Shown here piece after piece: positions 40,401-48,147 of a stretch of DNA of 64,000 nt (position 1 is its first letter; each line of letters begins with the position of its first letter). A model generated the notes under the pieces. The model was not told where the DNA came from, did not search any database, and worked only from the letters and a program-made list of their open reading frames with translations. The DNA is from an uncultured Aquimarina sp. (GTDB taxonomy: Bacteria > Bacteroidota > Bacteroidia > Flavobacteriales > Flavobacteriaceae). The stretch lies in contig NZ_CANLOZ010000003.1 of the NCBI RefSeq assembly GCF_947492965.1, positions 434,001 to 498,000 on the forward strand. The letters are read 5' to 3'. A program made the position numbers and the translations under genes.

Positions 40401-43134
40401 AGCTTTCGCTAGTCCTTGGCCTTGGGATTGGGGTCCAAAATTCAAAGAAGTTGAAACTCGAACATTAGAAAAAGCTAAAATGTTTGATCATTTTATGATA
40501 ATGGATGATAATTTTCAATCAGTGCCAGCTGCACAATGTATAAGAGTTGTCAATTTTCATAGGCCATATAATGTTGAAAATAATGGAGTGAATTTTTCAA
40601 TACAAAGAGAAGAATTCTTTGATGGAGGACACATAGATAAATTGTTATGGGAATCCTATGCCAAGATTTTGGGTTATACAGGTGAGGATGCCGTTTATGA
40701 TATGTTAGACTATTATTTTAAAGGGCGATTAATTGCAGAATGGGATGAAATTTTCTATAAAGATATTTTGCCTATTGTTTTTTCTAAAATAGTCGATTCC
40801 ATTTCAATCCATTACGGTTCGGTAACCACTTCAGAAATTAAAAAGACAGTTACAATTAATGGAGAATCAAAAATTGTTACTGATTATAAATTTAAACCGG
40901 AGGGAGCGGGATTACCTTTAGACTTTTCTACAGAAACAAAATATACTGGAGGGCATAAAAAAATAAATGTAAACTTTCGATCAACAGGGTCTATTGGACA
41001 AACGAGAAAGGATTTGGGAGGAGATGAAAAGTATTTAAGCATTATTTCTAATAATGAGGATATATACGATTTAAAAAATCATATCAAATTAAATTTAGGA
41101 AGAGTGAGTTTGCACTATTCAACTGCCCATTTCACAGGAAGAATTTTTAATGGTTATGTAAATGATGATCTTTTAGATGGCACTAATCTTTATATTCCTC
41201 TAACAAGAAGGGATAAAATAAATCCGCGAAAAGAAGACGAATACCTAGTAAATGAACTTATTGAACATCTTAATAGCAATTTAGAGTATTATAATAAAGT
41301 GTTGTGGAAAAATTTAGATCCAGATAGGCGTTATATGTTGTTAGATGGATTTTCGATTCAAACTTACACTTCCTCAGGTCATAAAGGCAAAATGAGAAGT
41401 ATAGCCTCTGTTGTAAAAAATGAACTAATAAATATTACAGGTAACTCTTTGGTATTTCCAGTAGCTGATGGGTATAAAGTTGGACAGAATGTAATTCTTG
41501 AAACTATTGGTGATAATGTAACCCAAGAAATTTCTTTATTAGATTATTATAAACCCTTAACACCTATCCCTCCTTATAGAATAAGCGTGCCAACACGAGG
41601 CGTCTTTATGGAAGCGGTTCAAGGTTCTTGTGATGCATGTGAAATGGTTAAGGAAAACTCTTCTCAAGATTGGGATAAATTTAGAACTGAAGAGACAACA
41701 TCTATCTCTCCTATCATAACCCCAACACCAACCATAAATCAATATACACCTAAATACAAGGATTTTGCTCAACCTTTAGTAAATATTCAAAATGCTCCGG
41801 ATGCCCCAGCACCTGCTACAGGATTATCCGGTATAAATCAATTACTCGGCAAATCCGATGTATTTAAAGATATTACTGGCTTAGCCGCTAATCAAAGTAA
41901 TGCGATTGAAACCTTTAAGGCAAATACTGAAGCCGCACAGAAATATGCAGAAATGGCATCTAGTTTAGCAAAACAACAGCATAATACTAAAAATGCTAAA
42001 GGAATACAAGGTGATATAAACAAGGCTAAGAACGAAGGTGTTATATCTGATGAAGATGCCAAAAAATTAACAAGACAACATTTACAACAACAAATCGATG
42101 GTGGCGAAAGTATTCGCAATGAGGCTAAATTTGAAAGAGAGCAAAGCAGGCCATCACTTTCTGAGATTGCTTCGGAAGCTGTAAGTAAAGGTCAGTCTGT
42201 TGAGGCTGAAAGGACAGATTCTGATGGAGTTCAAGAGTCTTTTAAAATTCAAAAGTTAATTTCTAGCGTGAATAATGATAATCAGGAAGTTGAAATTTCG
42301 GAAAATGCTCTTTTTACAAATATATGGAGCTGGACTCGAGCACGTATGCCTTACAAAGATGATCTTAGAAAAGAAGGGATTCAAATGATAAAGAATACTG
42401 GAATAACTGATGTTGTTTTTCACTTGAACTCAATTAACTCTCCTAATTCATTTGAGTTTTTGGATAATAAAAGTCAAAATCAAATTATTGATGGATTAAG
42501 AACAACCCTCGATAGCTTCCAGAATGAAGGGTTATATTTGAATATTCACTTAATGTTTTTTCCACGTCCTTTTAGAGGTTTTATAAGGGATGCTGTAGAT
42601 CAAATTTTACCAATTGTTCAAGAATTTAGAATAAAGTCTGTCCTTCTTGATGCAGAGAAGAATTGGAGAAAAATTGGAAGTCAACATCAATGGTGTTCAA
42701 ATTATTTAAGAGATAATTTTAAAAATCAATTAGGTGATACTAAACTTGGATTTACTTCAGATGTAAAACTTACTGGGAGGGGAGCTCTTTTAGCTAGAAT
42801 TTGTGATTATTTAATGCCTCAAGCTTATAGTACATCCGGAACTAAACATAATGATGCTCATCTTCGAAGACCAGGGGAGATGCAGGTGGGTCGATATAAC
42901 TCCTATAGTACTTTAAACATTCCAATAATTTTTGCTCTTGCTGCTTGGGACTTACAAAAGCCTCGAAATATTCCTAATGCATCTGATTATGATACCATGG
43001 CTTATACGATAAATAAAATTTTAGAAATTGAAAATTATGATCCAAGAGAAATAGCCTATTGGACATTGCCTTTAGTACAGCATAATTCCGAGATAGAAAG
43101 ATTTATTAAAGAATTAAAAGTGGCCATTGTTTAG
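37471..43134 (+). CDS. Giant (~1890 aa) multidomain protein: Cna-B/carboxypeptidase-regulatory-like domain, Gly/Ser-rich central segment, C-terminal TIM-barrel glycoside-hydrolase-like domain
   Basis: Likely start MASLQYTFN at 37471 (not 37345); GKVLQNSNKHKLKDLTITIKAKK..; SGMSAGLGAAGSYGGIGASLGVAGGFSNSNSSAS; C-term TDVVFHLNSINSP..LLDAEKNW..YLMPQAYS. Confidence 0.75.
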   Translation: MASLQYTFNTENLENSSEIQSLIIEVEFPRFSFINDHGTLRRFTNGIKKFKASHQITDKEYFVDLPLSEIVGNKLEDIYGFFRYYFIDVLNPQIDINDFSVQFKINIKDSFGQLIKSEMFEGIFYQKASISSDFDERNFNQELSDYENSYRPYDKNSQLGRIYNIEALQNLAKERNPNVFILNKQVFEFFKLDIYTKSKTIRTDDFSRLSSISEAQILDLLQIVVDLKQDHVNPDIYLVQLNDYLKNILKINVNYDSNSPVIAFLYESINKYQNFLLDFPLTLAKIKTVSVKGNLEFLTDKEVANKDLDFYSLVLEAPRIDNTPLILKYIWNSSNDTISNNKIDFSFDNSTPIITNSLSNFVTVKLKGFDGTTLWNERFSPNDKKLQNLSIEIEEYFPGNINLGSNIGSNKGIKKIRGKVLQNSNKHKLKDLTITIKAKKEIDSESQIVAVTTTDKSGNFFMPYPYGNYTEAQIFVSLMPNSPAEIKIYPDNNNETISDDFIFLLLDEESVIDLDKEKEDDCGCNETKKAKRLPDQADLIESDEYSQDIGGTCLNLSTPNRTLREYSYNAIVRITDPEVSNYTFKKIEGEDGTIRYNLTPGDGEEAYNREEIGLNNPVNWQDSPLVTKASNYPNQDSDLSFYQAVTVATGHILYFKSVFKADGYSLGDLVYSLPLAPGQKKQIVVFESSHALQGAESQSLSQGESLTAGLISDRFITDQLSGGINESLNGQSKAHTSGMSAGLGAAGSYGGIGASLGVAGGFSNSNSSASQNSSRNISQFFGEKLRQSLMQNAESYRALNASVVTTVTQDQNYGVTAETIANHNHCHSLTMMYFEVLRHYAIYQEVSHVEECVFIPLLLTHFTTENINKWKDILATNLLPIPSNTYLGKFSYFFGKRNHPLLKAFDANKRIQTNYDRVDFPKEGETYADGDVESIQGRFSMNVNMPRPKTKYDRIKSLPIITKITKHSEFDALATAKAFASPWPWDWGPKFKEVETRTLEKAKMFDHFMIMDDNFQSVPAAQCIRVVNFHRPYNVENNGVNFSIQREEFFDGGHIDKLLWESYAKILGYTGEDAVYDMLDYYFKGRLIAEWDEIFYKDILPIVFSKIVDSISIHYGSVTTSEIKKTVTINGESKIVTDYKFKPEGAGLPLDFSTETKYTGGHKKINVNFRSTGSIGQTRKDLGGDEKYLSIISNNEDIYDLKNHIKLNLGRVSLHYSTAHFTGRIFNGYVNDDLLDGTNLYIPLTRRDKINPRKEDEYLVNELIEHLNSNLEYYNKVLWKNLDPDRRYMLLDGFSIQTYTSSGHKGKMRSIASVVKNELINITGNSLVFPVADGYKVGQNVILETIGDNVTQEISLLDYYKPLTPIPPYRISVPTRGVFMEAVQGSCDACEMVKENSSQDWDKFRTEETTSISPIITPTPTINQYTPKYKDFAQPLVNIQNAPDAPAPATGLSGINQLLGKSDVFKDITGLAANQSNAIETFKANTEAAQKYAEMASSLAKQQHNTKNAKGIQGDINKAKNEGVISDEDAKKLTRQHLQQQIDGGESIRNEAKFEREQSRPSLSEIASEAVSKGQSVEAERTDSDGVQESFKIQKLISSVNNDNQEVEISENALFTNIWSWTRARMPYKDDLRKEGIQMIKNTGITDVVFHLNSINSPNSFEFLDNKSQNQIIDGLRTTLDSFQNEGLYLNIHLMFFPRPFRGFIRDAVDQILPIVQEFRIKSVLLDAEKNWRKIGSQHQWCSNYLRDNFKNQLGDTKLGFTSDVKLTGRGALLARICDYLMPQAYSTSGTKHNDAHLRRPGEMQVGRYNSYSTLNIPIIFALAAWDLQKPRNIPNASDYDTMAYTINKILEIENYDPREIAYWTLPLVQHNSEIERFIKELKVAIV

Positions 43135-43238
43135 TTAGTGACTTAGGCTTAAAAAGAACCTTTTCTAGATCAAACATAAACCCAAATAAAGTGAATATAT
43201 TGATTTGGTACATGAATACCTGTTTTTTTAACTTTTCA

Positions 43239-43259
43239 GGTGGGGGGTTCTGGTGGGGG
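43239..43259 (+). repeat. G-rich doublet near right island end
   Basis: ggtggggggttctggtggggg. Confidence 0.75.
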
Positions 43260-43343
43260 TTTTTTTACTGTTTTTTCATGTTTTTACAACTTTAAAGAAT
43301 TTAAATTATTGATAATCAATACTTTATTTTGTGAATATTCACC

Positions 43344-43386
43344 CTCATAACCCGAAGGTCGCAGGTTCGAGTCCTGCTCCCGCTAC
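43344..43386 (+). repeat. attR-like direct repeat (43 bp, partial tRNA-fMet)
   Basis: Perfect copy of 30510-30552. Confidence 0.9.
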
Positions 43387-43390
43387 TAGG

Positions 43391-43425
43391 AAAAAGCTTC
43401 AGAAATAATCTGAAGCTTTTTTTAT
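43391..43425 (+). terminator. Terminator, probably the ancestral tRNA-fMet terminator displaced by the island
   Basis: aaaaagcttcagaaataatctgaagctttttttatt. Confidence 0.75.
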
Positions 43426-43500
43426 TCTCAAAATTAGATGTGCGGTATTTTGGTTTTCTTCGCATAAGCTCACATAAAATTCAAAAACATAACACATTCA

Positions 43501-43512
43501 TGATAAATGTCA
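43501..43512. promoter_or_regulatory. CRP/FNR-type palindrome upstream of hpf/raiA-like gene
   Basis: TGATAAATGTCA; exactly 23 bp before TACTTTTG (43536-43543). Confidence 0.75.
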
Positions 43513-43560
43513 TATTTATCGGATTCTACAGGAATTACTTTTGGAGTATATTTTAAAGTA

Positions 43561-43869
43561 ATGCCTATGAAAACAAATATTCAGTTCGTGCAGATGCCAA
43601 CCAGTGAAGCTATGGAGGGTTATGTGCATGAAAAATTAGAAAAACTCTACAGGAAATACGATTGGATTATTAAATCCGATGTTTTTTTCAAAAAAGAAAA
43701 TGATCCCAAAGGAAAAGGGAAAATTTGTGATATAGAACTAAGTATTCCTGGTCCTAGAATTTATGCTACTTCCAATGAAAATAATTTTGAAATGGCATTT
43801 AAAGAAACTCTTAAGGATATCGAGACACTGCTTAAGAAAAAGAAGCAGGAGATGAAACCATATCATTAG
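43561..43869 (+). CDS. HPF/RaiA-family ribosome-associated protein
   Basis: MKTNIQFVQMPTSEAMEGYVHEKLEKLYRKYDWI..; start at 43561 or 43567, because the listed start 43507 lies inside the palindromic operator. Confidence 0.8.
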   Translation: MPMKTNIQFVQMPTSEAMEGYVHEKLEKLYRKYDWIIKSDVFFKKENDPKGKGKICDIELSIPGPRIYATSNENNFEMAFKETLKDIETLLKKKKQEMKPYH

Positions 43870-44073
43870 TACCATTTACAAATTTGATAATATTCGATTC
43901 TAAAGGGCGCTATCTATCAATATACCTATTTAATTAGTCTTGCTCTATGAATTTATTTATAAATCCATGCATCTAAACCCATGAAATAAGCCATAACAAT
44001 TAAGTTGATATTCACCGATATGATTAGATGGTCATTCCATCTAACCATTAAAAAACAACAAAAATATAAACAG

Positions 44074-44913
44074 ATGAAAAAAATTCTTGTCCCTGTAGAT
44101 TTTTCGGAATATTCCGAATACGCTTTAGAAGCCGCAGCTATTATTGCTAAAAAATTAAACTCAGAAATTATCGTATTACATATGCTTGGTTTATCAGAAG
44201 CCATTCTTACCAAAGATGAAAGTCAGGAAGTAGCAGAAGCTATGTATTATATGAAACTAGCAGAAAAAAGATTTAGCACTTTTTTAGATAAACCGTATTT
44301 AGAAGGAATTAAAGTTTCCGAAACAGTTCAGAACTATAAAATCTTTAGCGAGGTAAATAAAGTGGCTAAAGAATATGATGCAGATCTCATCGTAATGGGA
44401 TCACACGGAACAAGTGGAATGAGCGAAGACATATTCGTTGGTTCGAATACAGAGAAAGTTGTACGAACTTCGGATGTACCCGTATTGGTAATTAAGCAAG
44501 CGGTCACAGATTTTAAGATACAAGAAGTGGTTTTTGCCTGCGATTTCAAAATAGAAAATATTCGTCCTTATGTAAATGCGATTAACTTGTTCGAAGCTTT
44601 TGGAGCTAAAATACACCTATTGTATATTAATCTTCCTGGAGATAGTTTTAGAAGCTCTGACCAAATAGAAGAAAGGGTGAAAGAGTTTTTGTTTAAAGCT
44701 GCTACTGGAAGTATTGAAAGGTTTAAGGATGTTGTTTTTTATAATGATTATACCGTAGAAAATGGTATTTACAAGTATAGTAATCAGGTAGATGCCGATG
44801 TGATTGCTATTCCAACTCATGGAAGAAAAGGACTTTCACACTTTTTTAATGGAAGTATTGGAGAGGATATAGCAAATCATGCTAATAGACCTGTGATTAC
44901 ATTTAGAATTTAA
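44074..44913 (+). CDS. Universal stress protein (two Usp domains)
   Basis: MKKILVPVDFSEYSEYALEAA; MGSHGTSGMSEDIFVGSNTEKVVRTSDVPVLVI (G2xG9xGS). Confidence 0.92.
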   Translation: MKKILVPVDFSEYSEYALEAAAIIAKKLNSEIIVLHMLGLSEAILTKDESQEVAEAMYYMKLAEKRFSTFLDKPYLEGIKVSETVQNYKIFSEVNKVAKEYDADLIVMGSHGTSGMSEDIFVGSNTEKVVRTSDVPVLVIKQAVTDFKIQEVVFACDFKIENIRPYVNAINLFEAFGAKIHLLYINLPGDSFRSSDQIEERVKEFLFKAATGSIERFKDVVFYNDYTVENGIYKYSNQVDADVIAIPTHGRKGLSHFFNGSIGEDIANHANRPVITFRI

Positions 44914-44943
44914 ATCACATATAAAATAAGTTGAGTTTGTATC

Positions 44944-44979
44944 ATAACGGTTGACAAATAGTCAACCGTTATTTTTTTA
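44944..44979 (+). terminator. Rho-independent terminator
   Basis: ataacggttgacaaatagtcaaccgttattttttta. Confidence 0.8.
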
Positions 44980-45060
44980 TCTATTATTGGAAGGATATAA
45001 ATTTTCTTTCCTAGTATATTAATTAGTACACTAGAACTGTTTTCAATCTAATGAAAACTG

Positions 45061-45948
45061 CTAGTTACCTATCATAGGAATGTCTTTATAATTCCTAATT
45101 AAATGCATAACCGTTGTTATTGGAATTTGGATACTATACGTTCCGGTGTAGGATGGACAAATAATGCAATCATCAAAATAGTAAGTGATAGTTTCGTCAT
45201 TGATCACAAAATTGTTTTTATAAGCATTAAAATCTGATTCGGAGATTTCCCAACAGTCGTAATACATTTCTCCAGAATGGATAGCTGCTTTTATTTCATC
45301 ATTCAGAATACTCAATAATTCTTTTTCAGAGCCTAGATCAAAGAAGTCATTGTAATATATAAATTGATGTGTATCCATTTCATAATTAAGACATTCAAAC
45401 ATATACGTAGAATGTTTCATACCCGAATAATAGTTTTCTTTATAAATAACTACACTGACTAAGTCGTTTTTGGCATTGTATATTTTGTAATCGATCAATC
45501 TTTTATCCATACATCGTCCTATTTGCATACTGTCGCAAAAGATTACGTTATCCTCCATGATTTCATTTTCAGTAGCTTCAATGTTTAAATAAGTTTCACT
45601 TATATAAGTGTTAAAGACAGCATACCCTTTATTAATGTCTTCGTTCAGATATGGATAGGTATAATCCAAAACATAATAATCTTCTGCCTTGTATAATTTT
45701 TTATTAATAACTAAATCTTGCAGCTGTGCTTTATCATCGGGAGCAGTAATTAATTTTTTTCTTTTGATTGCCTTCGTTTTTTCTTGGTGCATTTCTAGAT
45801 TTTCTTCAGAAAAAACAGCTATAGAATCGATATCATCACTATTTGTATCGTGATTAGTAGCTTTTGTATGAGAAGGTTCGGGATGAGAAGATGCTTTTGG
45901 TTTACAACCTATAGTACATATAATCAGGATAAGAATTAAATATTTCAT
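45061..45948 (-). CDS. DUF3298/RsiV-like lipoprotein
   Basis: Lipobox LIICTIGC; C-term domain FNTYISETYLNIEA..YYFDDCIICPSYTGTYSIQIPI. Confidence 0.65.
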   Translation of the reverse strand: MKYLILILIICTIGCKPKASSHPEPSHTKATNHDTNSDDIDSIAVFSEENLEMHQEKTKAIKRKKLITAPDDKAQLQDLVINKKLYKAEDYYVLDYTYPYLNEDINKGYAVFNTYISETYLNIEATENEIMEDNVIFCDSMQIGRCMDKRLIDYKIYNAKNDLVSVVIYKENYYSGMKHSTYMFECLNYEMDTHQFIYYNDFFDLGSEKELLSILNDEIKAAIHSGEMYYDCWEISESDFNAYKNNFVINDETITYYFDDCIICPSYTGTYSIQIPITTVMHLIRNYKDIPMIGN

Positions 45949-45997
45949 AAGTATAATTTTATAATATCAATGTAAATCGGATATGCTAGAATAAAAA

Positions 45998-46009
45998 TGA
46001 CTTTTATCA
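45998..46009. promoter_or_regulatory. CRP/FNR-type palindrome upstream of 45948(-)
   Basis: TGACTTTTATCA; minus-strand TACATTGA at exactly 23 bp (45967-45974). Confidence 0.55.
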
Positions 46010-46038
46010 TCTTAATTATCGAACAGATTTTAAAAACA

Positions 46039-46076
46039 AAAAAGAGTGAACCTTAATAAAAGTTCACTCTTTTTTC
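46039..46076. terminator. Terminator-like hairpin between 45948(-) and 46097(-)
   Basis: aaaaagagtgaacctta.. aagttcactctttttt. Confidence 0.7.
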
Positions 46077-46096
46077 AAGTTTATTAATAATGTAAA

Positions 46097-46381
46097 TTAA
46101 AAGAGAGTATTGATAAGAATAATTAATGAGTTTATTGCTAAGCTGGTGATCAAAAGATCTAATACCAATTTTGGTTTTTGTACGGTTAATATAGCTGCAT
46201 TATGAGCACTACAAATCGCTACACTTAGAAATACCGTAAACATTTCTACAGCGCCATGACCACCCATTAAAGTAGACATAATTGCTACAGAACCTAGACA
46301 GGTGGAAGCGATAATTGCTAAAGCAGAATATCCAATGTAATTTTCAGAAAAGTCGGTGTTTATTTTTGCATATAGTGTCAT
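46097..46381 (-). CDS. Small (94 aa) integral membrane protein, unknown function
   Basis: Two to three hydrophobic segments; own palindrome/-7 promoter upstream. Confidence 0.65.
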   Translation of the reverse strand: MTLYAKINTDFSENYIGYSALAIIASTCLGSVAIMSTLMGGHGAVEMFTVFLSVAICSAHNAAILTVQKPKLVLDLLITSLAINSLIILINTLF

Positions 46382-46436
46382 AATAATTTGGTTTTTAATT
46401 TGTTGTAAAGGTATATCAGGTCTCAGAACTGAAATA

Positions 46437-46448
46437 TGATATTTGTCA
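46437..46448. promoter_or_regulatory. CRP/FNR-type palindrome upstream of 46381(-)
   Basis: TGATATTTGTCA; minus-strand TACCTTTA at exactly 23 bp (46406-46413). Confidence 0.65.
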
Positions 46449-46465
46449 GTAATGGAAAAAAAAGA

Positions 46466-46870
46466 TTAGTTCTCGAAAAGCAATTTTAATTTCCCAAGCA
46501 TCATTAATTCAGATTTATTTTTTCCTGAGAAAGCACTGGCAATGGCATTACAGGTAGACCATACAAGTTCTTTGATCTGATTGGAAAACATGGAAGTGTG
46601 TTCCGTATAAAAGTTTTGGAACTCCTCAAAACAGTCTTCTGCATTAGGTGTTTCATAATCTAACCAATCAAAAACAATTTCTATTTGAAACGCTGCATCT
46701 ATTCCAAATTCATCTTCGAGATCATCTAGTGGCAACCATTCTGATTGTACAATCTTATGCAAAGATTCATATTCTGAAACGCGTACTACCTTGTCGGATG
46801 CAGCAATGGCATAAAATAGTTTACCTAAGCTTTGATACAATGCTACTCCAATATTTTGTGTTGTATTCAT
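46466..46870 (-). CDS. TerB-like helical protein (tentative)
   Basis: 134 aa all-helical; LGKLFYAIAASDKVVRVSEYESLHKIV resembles TerB repeats. Confidence 0.5.
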   Translation of the reverse strand: MNTTQNIGVALYQSLGKLFYAIAASDKVVRVSEYESLHKIVQSEWLPLDDLEDEFGIDAAFQIEIVFDWLDYETPNAEDCFEEFQNFYTEHTSMFSNQIKELVWSTCNAIASAFSGKNKSELMMLGKLKLLFEN

Positions 46871-46924
46871 GGTGTATTTTTTTAATATTGAAGTAAAAGT
46901 AATAGGTGTTACGGAGAAAAATTA

Positions 46925-46936
46925 TGACATAAATCA
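46925..46936. promoter_or_regulatory. CRP/FNR-type palindrome between divergent 46870(-) and 46995(+)
   Basis: TGACATAAATCA; minus-strand TACTTTTA at exactly 23 bp (46894-46901); plus-strand TAAATTTG at 18 bp. Confidence 0.6.
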
Positions 46937-46994
46937 GGTTGCTGTTTTTTTGTGTAAATTTGTGGATACACCCAAAAAAACAACCTCCATTTAT

Positions 46995-48143
46995 ATGTCA
47001 TTAACCGGTGATAACACTTTTGATATTCTTTCTGAAGCGATTTCTGAAGGAGTAATTATTGTAGATGAAAATCAAATGATTGTTGCCACAAATAGTGCTT
47101 CAGAACAAATTTTTGGTTATGAAAAAGGAGAACTTAAAGGACAATCGCTAAATATTCTGATTCCACAACAATATAGAGGAAATCATGGAGGACATTTCCA
47201 AAGCTTTATGAAACATAGTCAAAAACGGCAAATGGGAATTGGGAGAGATATTCATGGAGTAAAAAAGAATGGAGATACCTTTCCTGTAGAAGCAGGATTA
47301 AGCCCATTTCAGATATATGATAAAACATTTGTCATGGCATTGGTAATGGATATCACAGAACGCAAAAACTATACAGAAAAACTGGAAAGCACTGTAAAAG
47401 AGCGAACCAAACAGTTACAGGAAGCTTTAGAGAAAGAAAAGGAACTAAATGAGTTAAAAACAAAGTTTTTATCATTAGTATCACACGAATTCAAAACCCC
47501 TTTAAGTGGCATACTAACTTCAACTACTTTGATCGGTAAATACCAAAAAACAGAACAACAAGAAAAGCGAGAAAAACACCTTCATACTATTAAAAGTAAG
47601 GTGAAGTACCTTGATAATATCTTAACAGATTTTTTGTCTATAGAAAGGCTAGATAGTGGAAAAGTAAATTATAAATTTTCCACTTTTCCTTTGAGCAAAG
47701 TAATTAACGAAGTAGTCTACGATGCCAATATGCTGCTAAAAGATGGACAAAAGATCAATTATCCTCAGGATATTGATGAATATACCCTAGAGTTTGATGA
47801 AAAAATATTGGAGTTAACACTAACCAATTTAATAGGAAATGCGATCAAATATTCTGGAGAAGGTACTACCATAGATTTGCAAGCTTATCCAGAAAAAGAG
47901 ACCTTCGTTTTTAAGGTAATTGATCAAGGTATCGGGATCCCAGAAAAAGAACAAAAGTTTATCTTTAACAGATATTTTAGAGCAGAAAATGCATTATTGG
48001 ATCAAGGGACTGGCATAGGACTAAATATTGTAAAAAGTCATATAGAAAATCTTGGAGGTTCTATTACTTTTTTAAGTGTAGAAAATCAAGGTACTACCTT
48101 TACTGTTACAATTCCTACAACTATAAAAGCAATACACAAATAA
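46995..48143 (+). CDS. PAS-domain sensor histidine kinase (FixL-like PAS)
   Basis: PAS LSEAISEGVIIVDENQ..LIPQQYRGNHGGHF..GIGRDIHGVKKNGDTFPVEAGLS; VSHEFKTPLSGILTSTTLI; GTGIGLNIVKSH; start moved from 46869 to 46995. Confidence 0.9.
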   Translation: MSLTGDNTFDILSEAISEGVIIVDENQMIVATNSASEQIFGYEKGELKGQSLNILIPQQYRGNHGGHFQSFMKHSQKRQMGIGRDIHGVKKNGDTFPVEAGLSPFQIYDKTFVMALVMDITERKNYTEKLESTVKERTKQLQEALEKEKELNELKTKFLSLVSHEFKTPLSGILTSTTLIGKYQKTEQQEKREKHLHTIKSKVKYLDNILTDFLSIERLDSGKVNYKFSTFPLSKVINEVVYDANMLLKDGQKINYPQDIDEYTLEFDEKILELTLTNLIGNAIKYSGEGTTIDLQAYPEKETFVFKVIDQGIGIPEKEQKFIFNRYFRAENALLDQGTGIGLNIVKSHIENLGGSITFLSVENQGTTFTVTIPTTIKAIHK

Positions 48144-48147
48144 CTAA

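Larger units (their letters stand above)
30510..43386. mobile_element. tRNA-fMet-integrated genomic island lacking an evident integrase
   Basis: 43-bp perfect direct repeats flank four co-directional accessory genes; only the left copy is a complete tRNA. Confidence 0.82.

Noticed and set aside
43344-43386. Second tRNA-fMet gene
   Set aside because: Only the 3' part from the anticodon region is present; no D-arm or 5' acceptor strand. It is an att duplication.
44021-44034. tgattagatggtca upstream of USP 44074 as another CRP-type site
   Set aside because: Half-sites are separated by 6 rather than 4 nt and no TAnnTTTG lies at the expected distance.
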